Assembly: GCA_963575745.1 (NCBI GenBank)
Contig: CAUYUJ010000359.1
Coordinates: 244,370 to 308,369, forward strand
DNA length: 64,000 bases
DNA from: Prorocentrum cordatum
Lineage: Eukaryota; Sar; Dinophyceae; Prorocentrales; Prorocentraceae
Direction of reading: 5' to 3'
Positions 55,736-64,000 of the stretch are shown one piece after another (position 1 is the stretch's first letter; each line of letters opens with the position of its first letter). A program made the position numbers and the translations under genes. The notes beneath the pieces were generated by a model. The model made no database searches and was not told where the DNA came from. It was given only the letters and a program-made list of their open reading frames with translations.

Positions 55736-58080
55736 GGGCGCCCAAGATGGCTCAAGACGGCTCCAAGAGCGAAAAAGCGAGAAAGCACAAAACATTGATT
55801 CTACCTAGGTTTTGGAAGGATTTTGGCCTCTTGGGGGGGCCCAAGAGGCGCTTCGAGGCACTCTAGAGGGGCAACCCTAATTGGAGCTCCCCCCTTCTTT
55901 GATAGATCTCCTCCAAGATGGCCCCAAGAGCGCCCCGAAGGCTCCCAAGAGCGCCCCAAGAGCGCCCCAAGAGGGCCCCGAGAGACCCCAAGAGGCCCCC
56001 AAGAAGCCTCTAAGAGGCTGCCAAGAGACCCCCAAGAGGCCCCAAGAGAGTTCAAGATGGCCCAAGACGGCTCCAAGAGCGAAAAGGCGAGAAAGCAACA
56101 AACAATGATTTTACCTAGGTTTTGGAAGGATTTTGGCCTCTTGGGGGGCCCAAGAGGCGACTCGAGGCACTCTAGAGGGGCAACGCTAATTGGGGACCCT
56201 TCTCTGATCGATCTCCTCCAAGATGGCCCCAAGAGCGCCCCGAAGGCTCCCAAGAGCGCCCCAAGAGCGCCCCAAGAGCGCCCCAAGAGGCCCCAAGAGG
56301 CGCCCAAGAGGCCTCCAAAAGGCTCCCAAGAGACCTCCAAGAGGCCCAAGAGGCTCCCAAGACGGCCCAAGACGGCTCCAAGAGCGAAAAGGCGAGAAAA
56401 CACAAAACATTGATTTTACCTAGGTTTTGGAAAGATTTTGGCCTCAAGAAGGGCCCAAGAAGCGATTCGAGGCACTCTAGAGGGGCAGCGCTAATTGAGG
56501 ACCCCCCCTTCTTTGATAGATCTCCTCCAAGATGGCCCCAAGAGCGCCTCGAAGGCTCCCAAGAGCGCCCCAAGAGCGCCCCAAGAGAGCCCCAAGAGGC
56601 CCCAAGAGGCCCCCAAGAGGCCTCCAAGAGGCCCCCAAGAGACCCCCAAGAGGCCACAAGAGGCTCCCCGAGATACGCAAGAGGCCCCCGGGACCGCCAA
56701 GAGGCCCCAAAGACGGCCCAAGAGGCCCCCAAGCTCGCCATTGTCCTCCTCCTCCTCCTCTTTTTCTTCCTCCTCCCTCCTCCCCCCCCCCCTCCTCCTC
56801 CTCCTCCTCCTCCTCCTTTTCCTTTTCCTCCTTCTCGTCCCCCTCGTCCTCGCAGTCCTCCATCTCCTCCTCCTTATCTTCCTCCTCCTCCTCCTCCTGC
56901 TCCTCCTCCTGCTCCTCCTCTTCCTCCTCCTACTCCGACGACGACGGCTCCTCCTACATCCTCCCCCTCTTGGGGTATATGGCGGCTCACCCCGCCCTTT
57001 GTTCTTCTGCATGCTCCCCCGCTCGCCCAAAAAGGGGCCCCAAGAGGCTCCAAGAAGCGCCCCAGAGGCTTCCAGGATGATCCCAAGAGACTCCCAAGAT
57101 GCCAAAATCCATCCAAAACTTTAGAAAAATCAACGTGTTTTGCTTAGGCCTGAAGATGGCTCCAAGATGGCCCAAGAAGGCACCAAGAGAAGCCCAAGAT
57201 GGCTCAAGACGGCTCCAAGAGCGAAAAAGCGAGAAAACACAAAACATTGATTTTACCTAGGTTTTGGAAAGATTTTGGCCTCTCGGGGGGGGCCCAAGAG
57301 ACGACTCGAGGCACTCTGGAGGGGCGGGGCTAATTGGGGACCCCCCCTTCTTTGATAGATCTCCTCCAAGATGGCCCCAAGAGCGCCCCGAAGGCTCCCA
57401 AGAGCGCCCCAAGAGCGCCCCAAGAGAGCCCCAAGAGGCCCCAAAAGGCCCCCAAGATGCCTCCAAGAAGCTCCCAAGAGACCCCCAAGAGGCCCCAAGA
57501 TGCTCCCAAGATGGCCCAAGACGGCTCCAAGAGCGAAAAGGCGAGAAAGCAAACAACATTGATTTTCATTAGGTTTTGGACGGATTTTGGCCTCAAGAAG
57601 GGCCCAAGAGGCGATTCGAGGCACTCTAGAGGACAGCGCTAATATACGACCCTCCCTTCTTTGATCGATCTCCTCCAAGATGGCCCCAAGAGCGCCCCGA
57701 AGGCTCCCAAGAGCGCCCCAAGAGACTCCCAAAAGGCCACAAGAAGCTCCCCGAGATACGCAAGAGGCCTCCGGGACCGCCAAGAGGCCCCAAAGACGGC
57801 CCAAGAGGCCCCCAAGCTCGCCATTGTCCTCCTCCTCCTCCTCCTCTTTTTCTCCCTCCTCCCTCCTCCCCCTCCCCCTCCTCCTCCTCCTCCTTCTCCT
57901 CCTCCTCCTCCTCCTTCTCGTCCTCCTCGTCCTCAACCTCCTCCATCTCCTCCTCCTCATCTTCCTCCTCCTCCTCCTCCTCCTCCTCCTCCTCCCCCTC
58001 CTCCTCCTGCTCCTCCTCCTGCTCCTCGTCTTCCTCCTCCTACTCCGACGACGACGACTCCTCCTACATCCTCCCCCTCT
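55736..58080. repeat. About 305-bp higher-order repeat of CCAAGAGGCCC units with CCT blocks
   Basis: Units begin with CTAGGTTTTGGAAGGATTTT-like sequence at about 55805, 56115, 56417, 57257 and 57570. They continue GAGGCACTCTAGAGGGGC, then TGATAGATCTCCTCCAAGATGG-like sequence and a run of CCAAGAGCGCCCC words, and end AGCGAAAAGGCGAGAAA. CCT blocks at 56745-56940 and 57828-58045 are each followed by CTCCGACGACGACG and CCCCCTCTTGGGG. Long ORFs here on both strands are repeat artefacts. Confidence 0.9.
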
Positions 58081-60080
58081 TGGGGCGTATGGCGGCTTAA
58101 CCCGCTCTTTGTTCTTCTGCATGCTCCCCCGCTTCCCTCATCACCTCCACTCCCCTGGGGCTCATTTCTGGACGGGCTGGTGGGGATACGCGAAGCGTCT
58201 AGAATTGAATCTGCCACGACGGTAAACTTCGAAATCCAATCTTTTCGACACTCAATCAATTCCGCTATGATTTTAGAAAACCCTTTTTGTACCGCGTGGG
58301 GCCAAGAAGCACGCCAAGAAACAAAATAATTATCCGTTTGGGGATATAACAAATTTCGCTTCCATCAGGTCACGTCTTTTGGATTCGGTTTGGGCAATCG
58401 CAAATCAAAGTCACGCTTGCCTCCAAAAAAAATGGCAGAAAAACAAATCGGCAATTTGATGTCGCCAACGATGCAACGGCACCCTCCAGGGGATCCCGGA
58501 GACAGCAACTCAATCGATTCATTAATGTTGGATTTAGGTGAGATTGCGACCCGCTTCGCCATCTCCAATTGCGAATACACATTCAGAAATACAATTTTTC
58601 GACAACGAGACAATGTGTAATGCACATGTACCTTTTCTTTGAAATGGGACCGTGGTGGGAATAAGGTCGAATCCGTTGCCATAAATGCCATGGATGGCGC
58701 ACTGTTTGTATATTGTTGTCGGGGCGGGCTGATATCCAATGGAAGAACTATTATCGCGCACGGACGCCGAAATAATTGTTGTAATGTACTCGAGTCGAAT
58801 GCTTCGTCCGACTATAAAGCAAGACGAGATATATGTAAGAATATTTTTGTGATCCCGCGATCACATCATCGCTGTCAACAAATGTCCTGCGCGGGACTGC
58901 TCGAAACGAAGACGGGCTCGGATAAAATATGGACGTACTTTTTTATTTAACGTTCCCCGGTCTCCGTTATGCGGGCGAAATCTTGCAGAGCCGGCCTCCC
59001 ATGAATCTTGATATGATCGAAACTCGTACCTCTCCTTGTCAATGGCATTTGTTGTCAGCATCTGCGGCTGTATGATGCACTCAGTCGAGAGCGCTGCGGC
59101 AATAACATACGAACGTGAGGATACTGAGGAGACCCATGCGTAGCCGGCAACGCGTGCGTCCCAAACCCTTTCCCATAGAACGTGCCCCGCTTATTGTAAG
59201 AACCATGCCATTGACCCACTACGCCGTCACAAACATAACCATCAAAAACAAAAGGAAACGAGAATATCGGAGGTTCGGAAAAAAAGGTGTAAAAATGTGG
59301 GAAGGGCGGTTGGTCCCGAGCCCGCTCGCAACGGCCCCAGGGCCCAGCGCAGGGGCCTCCTCGGGCCGAGCACTGCGTCGAGAGCCTCCGCCCTGCCTCT
59401 GCACAGTGCATCGGAGGCCTGGGCTCGTCTGTTGCTGGGTTGCCGAAATGTCAGGAGCCCTGCGCACGCAACGAGGCCCCCTGTGCCCCCCAGAGCGCCT
59501 GCATGGATGAGAGGAGCGCTGGAGAAACAACCATGGGAGGACCCAAGGAACACCGAGCCCCTCCGAGTCTAAACTGGCCCTTGTGTCACGAACAATGACA
59601 ACAACAAACAATTCAATGACCGAAAAGGCATAATTGTAGATTTCCGTCGTTCAGCATTATCTTGGCGAAACATGGCGATGCACATGCAAAACGTCATTCC
59701 ATAGAACGCGCGGGAGGGAACATTGTGACGAAAAAATGGGAAACACTTATTGAATAAAACTTATGCTATAACTTAATCATTTTCCCGTCCTTTACATAGT
59801 TTATAAATAAAACCTGGGATGTTCGGGGATGGGATCGAAACATAGATCCTCCGACGGGAAATCGGTCTCAACTTTGTGTTCGTGTCGTGCGTGCAGAGCG
59901 ACGTGCGCGGTTGTTACATGATATTTCTGGGGATGCCAAACCAAACATTTGGATAGTATTCTTATTTGATTATTCGTCTGTCTTCTATTATACCTTCAAA
60001 CATATGTTTTTTCTCCGATCCGCTTAACCCGATCGATTGGCAAATCCACGGCAATGTTAGGAATACAACACCAAATAACA
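58081..60080. other. AT-balanced intergenic DNA
   Basis: 58130-58200 carries a reverse scrap of the 20405 repeat (GGACGGGCTGGTGGGGATAC). 59300-59570 is GC-rich. No gene supported. Confidence 0.4.
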
Positions 60081-60113
<33 letters not shown>

Positions 60114-60180
60114 CAAGCATACATACACACGCACACAGACACACACGTGTATATATGTATACACACATATATACGTACAC
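60081..60180. repeat. AC/TA microsatellite
   Basis: ACACACA then (TA)n, then CACACGCACACAG and TATATG units. Confidence 0.95.
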
Positions 60181-60960
60181 TTAGTGGCAACGCGCGCATG
60201 TATATTGCACATGTAGTATGCAATGCTGTTTCTCGAACGGGCGAAGCCTGTTTTATTTTCTGAGGCAGATAGACGTGCTTCTGGACTGCAGCGTGGACCG
60301 CGGACTGAACTGCACAAATACCCAATGGATGCAGGCGACCTCCGAAATTTGGTTTGAGATGTGCCGTGCTTCCTCTCGGCTCTGGGATTCCTTTCCTTTT
60401 TTCTTTGCTTTCCAACAAACAACAGGTAGGACTACGGGGGCATCGAACACTTACACGTACGAAGAACGAATAAACATATATCGGGCGTATTTGTGCCTCT
60501 CGGTGGAGGTGTACTCCAAGTGGAGAACGCAAATAATGGATTTGATTCCCAAACTTGCGTCGGAGCGCACTCGCGAACTTTCAAGGCGCGTCAAACGAGG
60601 GTGCAACATACATTGATTTGCCGTCCAGCGCTCCGCAACGCAAGCCAAAATCCCCATCATGATTTGCCCGACTCGCAACATCACTCGGGGAACTCGCTAC
60701 GGTGTAGTTGCCTTCTCGTCCTCCTTCTCCTCCTTCTGACTTTGACACTGCTCACGGACTGTAAGGAATTTTGGCCCGGAACTCTTGTGCATTTTTTCGA
60801 ATCTGGCTCTGGCCCCGTTTCCGAGTCCCGACCTGCACGGAACCGGATGCGCAACCGGTGCTGGCGGATTTCAAAACCAGCATTGGTGGACATCGAAACC
60901 TACATCGGTGGATACCGAAACAGATCTCGATGGATTCTGAAACCGCTGTCGGTGGATTCT
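60181..60960. other. No gene seen
   Basis: Three short diverged units (GGTGGATTCTGAAACC / GGTGGACATCGAAACC-like, about 20-24 bp) repeat at 60888-60965. Otherwise unrecognised. Confidence 0.4.
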
Positions 60961-61108
60961 AACCTTAGGCATGTCCTCCTGCAGGCGGACTGTGGACGAA
61001 CAAGAAAAAATAGCCAAGCCGTGCCCAAATAGTCGAAACATCGTCCCCAGACTAATTTTAACTCTTTTTGTGAACATTCTCCCTGTACAGGAACACGCCC
61101 AATTTAAT
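60961..61108. mobile_element. CGGGCATGTCC foldback element, family F3, diverged copy
   Basis: Begins ACCTTAGGCATGTCCTCCTG and ends GTACAGGAACACGCCCAATT. The interior has ATAGTCGAAACATCGTCCCC, the reverse of the GGGGACGAT core in copies 1 and 2. Confidence 0.65.
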
Positions 61109-62084
61109 ACCAGCCTCAAGATGGCTGCAAGAGAGGCCCAAGAGGAGCATTCAAGGGCCGCGCAGTCTTAGAGGGCGCCAGGGTGACCCCAAGAGGGGCC
61201 CGAGGTGAGTCCAAGCGAGGTCGCGCGAGAGGACTCTTGCGTGAGTTCATGTTTAGAAAAAACAAAAAATCCACCCGCCAATAATCACCCGTAACCCGCG
61301 AAGCTGTTCAGTAAACGTACCCACGGAATGAATCGAACAAGGCAGGGCTGCTTCGCAAACGCCCAGGGCAATGTAATAAACGCCAATTCTCGGGTCCGGC
61401 TGGTTTTTCTTCCCTTTGGTTCCTATCGGGCCCCTCTGGAAGTCCTTGTGGGGCCCATTCGGGGTCCTCGCAATGCCCTCCGCCCCACTCCAAGGCCGCC
61501 CCCGGGGGCCCCGAAATGGCCCTACGAGGCCCAAGAGGATTCAACCGAGATCATGCGAGAGTCCTCTTGCGTGACTTCGGTTTAGTCCCTCTGGGGACTA
61601 TCTTGGAGCCTTCCGGGGCACTGCAATACCGTCTCGGGGCGCCCCGTGGGGGCTCCAATGGCCCAAGAGGACCTAAGTCGGGTGACTTCGGTTCGATTCC
61701 TAATGGTACCCCCACTTCGGAGATTTTTGCACATCCCGGGAACGCTTTGGGGGTGCGCTCCTTTGACGTCGAGAGGACTTCAAAGTGCTACCTACCAGAA
61801 GGCAGAGTCCAATATTCTTTGCTTCCTACCCTTCGCCCCTTGGTCGCATTTTAGTTTATATCGTATCTTCCACAACGCCCGATTAATTTACAATACTCTT
61901 AGCAAGAACCCAGTGGGAGACTCGGAACATCTCGCCGCTGTCAACAGCATTTGTTTGAGGGCTGCCTAGTAAGGACTCTTGAATTCTGACATAACGGACC
62001 GCCCCTCTCTGCTTGCAGACAACCGCTTGCATCCCCCTGGCCCGCTCGAAGGTGGTGCACTCCCAACATGGCCGCTACAATAGG
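61109..62084. other. Intergenic; decayed CCAAGAGG repeats at both ends
   Basis: CAAGAGGGGCCC-type words at 61120-61240 and 61500-61680. No tRNA or protein gene is supported. Confidence 0.45.
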
Positions 62085-62117
62085 TTGAGCAGGGACCGAC
62101 CGTCCCGGCATTCCTGT

Positions 62118-62284
62118 AGTCATACCACGAACTGTTCTTAGAAACCAAGCGTGTTCTAAGAACAAAAACAATGTTCTTAGAACATAAACCCGATGTGTCA
62201 AAACAAGACAGTCCCAACCAGAAATGTTCTAAGAACATTTCGTGGGAACCACAAACGGTTCTTAGAGCATTGTTTGGTGGGGCT
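62118..62284 (-). mobile_element. TCCTACCA foldback element, family F4 copy 2 (inverted)
   Basis: Reverse-orientation copy of 38218-38382: AGTCATACCACGAACTGTTC at the left, ATTGTTTGGTGGGGC at the right, with shared TCTAAGAACATTTCGTGGGA. Flanking GAGCAGGGACCGACCGTCCC and CGCTTCGCCACTGCTTGAAG are also shared with the first locus. Confidence 0.7.
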
Positions 62285-62315
62285 AAAGGCGAGCCGGGAC
62301 GCTTCGCCACTGCTT

Positions 62316-62478
62316 GAAGTAGGGGCCCTTCCACAAGAAACCCAACCCTGAGACCCCAGGGCGTTCATTGATTTTGGTGTGGGAGCGTCGCGCTTTCCAT
62401 AGCAAAACCATCGAAAAACAAGAAATCCATGGCACCCTGGAGGCGAGCAAGGTGTTTTTTGGCACGGGCCCCCACTGT
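62316..62478 (-). mobile_element. CAGTGG foldback element, family F2 copy 4 (inverted)
   Basis: Reverse copy: CCTTCCACAAGAAACCCAAC near the left and GGCCCCCACTGT at the right, with GGCACCCTGGAGGCGAGCAA inside. It sits directly against the repeat carrying F4 copy 2. Confidence 0.75.
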
Positions 62479-62609
62479 AATGCCTTAACCGCCATTCCAC
62501 GCTTGCCGGCTCGAGGATGATGCACCTCCCGCATGGCAGCTGGGGCCCGACCCCTCCTTCCGTGCGTGCCCGCTCGAGGACTGTGTACCTCCCGCATGGC
62601 TGCTAACTC

Positions 62610-62783
62610 CTAGACTTAGGTCGGGCATGTCCTTACAAGCGGATTTCGGAAGAAAAATTGAAAATAGTCAAACATACTCAAACATGGACAGAACAAATTA
62701 AAGCATCGTCTCCATATTATCTTTTTTGACTACTTTTGAATATTCTTCCTGTAGAGGGAGGGGCGTGCCCGATTTAATCCTAG
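62610..62783. mobile_element. CGGGCATGTCC foldback element, family F3 copy 4
   Basis: Left CTAGACTTAGGTCGGGCATG mirrors right CGTGCCCGATTTAATCCTAG, the longest terminal inverted repeat of the family. The interior CATCGTCTCCATATTATC aligns with the diverged copy at 60961. Confidence 0.8.
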
Positions 62784-62899
62784 AGCTCTCATCTCACGAG
62801 CATCCGCTCGAGGATCGTGCAACTCCCCCCATTATCATGCCTTCAAGATGGCTTAAGATGCCGCCAAGAGCGGCCAACAATGCAGGATGCGCGCACCTG

Positions 62900-63100
62900 G
62901 CCGAGACCTCGCAGCTCCCTGGGTGGCTGCCAGCTGCGCAACTGTCGCCACTTTCGTGGGCTTCTGGGAGGCATGGCGGAGTAGGGGAGTACGCCGACCC
63001 AGCCGAGACCTTGCAGCTCCCTGTGTGGCTGCGAACTGCGTAATTGTCGCCACTTGCGCGGGTTCCTGGGAGGTCCAGCGGAGTAGGGGTGTACCCCGAA
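62900..63100. repeat. 102-bp two-copy tandem repeat
   Basis: GCCGAGACCTCGCAGCTCCC starts near 62900 and again near 63002. The copies share TGTCGCCACTT, GGGAGG and CGGAGTAGGGG. Upstream, GCTCGAGGAT...CCTCCCGCATGGC also repeats at 62510 and 62572. Confidence 0.8.
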
Positions 63101-63159
63101 CAGGACCGGAAGAAACCATACTCATTGAAATCCCTTGGGCTTCTGATTAATTTCCGTAT

Positions 63160-63530
63160 TCTCGCCTTTTCGGCCTACTGTCAGCTCAAGACGGCCCAAG
63201 AAGTCTCCACGACGGCCCCAGGACAGCCCAAGAAGTTCCAAAGATGGCCCTAAAAGCATCCAAAACGGCCTTGAGACGGCCCAAGAGGGCCTCCCGTGGA
63301 ACCCAAGACGTCCTTAAAGGCTCTACGTCTCAAGACGACGCCCAAGCGGCCCCCCAGACACACACCATACGGCCAAGAATGCCCAAAAGCGGCCCAAGAG
63401 AACCCCAAGACAGCGTAAGAGAGCCCCAAGACTGCTCAAGAGAGCTCTAAGACTGCCTCACAGGAGGCCAAGACAGCCCCAAGACGGTCCAAACGAGTTC
63501 CATGAGAGCATCTCAAATAGCCAAGACGAC
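63160..63530 (+). repeat. Degenerate CCCAAGACGGCC-type repeats
   Basis: CAAGACGGCCC, CAAGAGAGCCC and CCAAGAAG words every 10-15 bases, related to the 55.7-58.1 kb array. No gene. Confidence 0.8.
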
Positions 63531-63589
63531 GGGTGTCACATGAGGCGGCCTTTCCCTCCTTCCTGCTGCAACTTCTCCAACTCCTCCTG

Positions 63590-63705
63590 CTCCTCCTCCG
63601 TTTCCTTTTCTTCCTCATCACCAACACCATCATCACCACTACCATGAACATCGTAATCATCATCAGCAGCAACAACAACAACCACATCATCAACAACGCT
63701 ATAAA

Positions 63706-63736
<31 letters not shown>

Positions 63737-63855
63737 GTCATCGTCACCGACATCGCTACCGTCACCGACATCGTCCACATCCTTATCTTCAACACCAACA
63801 TCGTTATCATCACCAGCAGCCGCAACATCATCATCATCATCATCATCACCACCAC

Positions 63856-63886
<31 letters not shown>

Positions 63887-64000
63887 GTCATCGTCATCGT
63901 CATCGTCATCACCATCATCATCGTCATCATCATCATGATCACCATCACCATCACCATCACCATCACCATCACCATCATCATCATCATCATCATCACCATG
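63590..64000. repeat. CAT/ATC triplet microsatellite reaching the window end
   Basis: ATC/CAT with CGT and ACC variants. Poly-Met and poly-Asp ORFs are artefacts. The array continues past the window. Confidence 0.95.

Noticed and set aside
55745-57215. Resemblance of ATGGCTCAAG to the end of the dinoflagellate spliced leader
   Set aside because: It is a chance variant of the CAAGATGGCCCAAG repeat. The preceding spliced-leader bases are absent.
55801-58122. GASWGPLGASW- and APRAPRRLPRAP-type ORFs
   Set aside because: Both strands of the CCAAGAGGCCC array give such proteins. The pattern follows the DNA repeat, not a protein family.
61645-61715. tRNA-like A and B box (TGGCCCAAGAGG ... GGTTCGATTCC)
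   Set aside because: The flanking sequence does not form an acceptor stem, and the T-arm stem is mismatched. The A-box-like word belongs to the CCAAGAGG repeat.
63436-63999. Poly-Met ORF at the right end
   Set aside because: Translation of the CAT microsatellite.

Overview
The window looks like nuclear DNA of a dinoflagellate. This is inferred from several signs. Degenerate pentatricopeptide (PPR) repeats of the GISACEKGEQWQ type, common in dinoflagellate proteomes, lie at 30.9-33.2 kb. There is an intron-free Rep/PIF1-helicase (Helitron-type) open reading frame. Decayed LINE and Ty1/copia polymerases are present. The rest is dominated by simple sequence (GGA/CCT, TG, CAAGAGGCCC-type, CAT) and by short foldback elements. 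No tRNA, rRNA, spliced-leader or CRISPR locus was recognised, and no species can be named.

Layout. 0-4.2 kb: the 3' part of a LINE-type retroelement (endonuclease tail, reverse transcriptase, C2H2 fingers) broken by three in-frame stops, then a 265-residue ORF of unknown function. 4.2-9.9 kb: GC-rich non-coding DNA with foldback elements, purine/pyrimidine arrays and a 940-bp tandem duplication. 11.2-18.3 kb: one uninterrupted 2351-residue Rep/helicase ORF ending in eight zinc-binding modules. A 102-bp repeat array follows it and runs into a 100-base assembly gap. 19-30 kb: foldback elements, CCT arrays, decayed CTTGG-type repeats and a 1.37-kb TG array. 30.6-38.6 kb: PPR debris, foldback elements, a perfect 60-bp palindrome and minisatellites. 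39.8-44.2 kb: an 88-bp minisatellite in both orientations, and an 83-bp minisatellite. 45.9-47.45 kb: a second LINE remnant (minus strand). 47.9-53.2 kb: a Ty1/copia element with diverged LTR-like direct repeats, whose 5' pol segment is inverted relative to the rest. 55.7-58.1 kb: a roughly 305-bp higher-order repeat. 58-64 kb: more foldback elements and a CAT microsatellite.

How the parts relate. Nothing here looks like a conventional host operon or pathway. The content is mobile elements of very different ages: the Helitron-like ORF is intact, while the LINEs, copia element and PPR copies are decayed. At least seven families of 100-190 bp terminal-inverted-repeat elements share the window, four of them multicopy. 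These non-autonomous elements are the main unexplained structure and are candidates for MITE- or introner-like elements.
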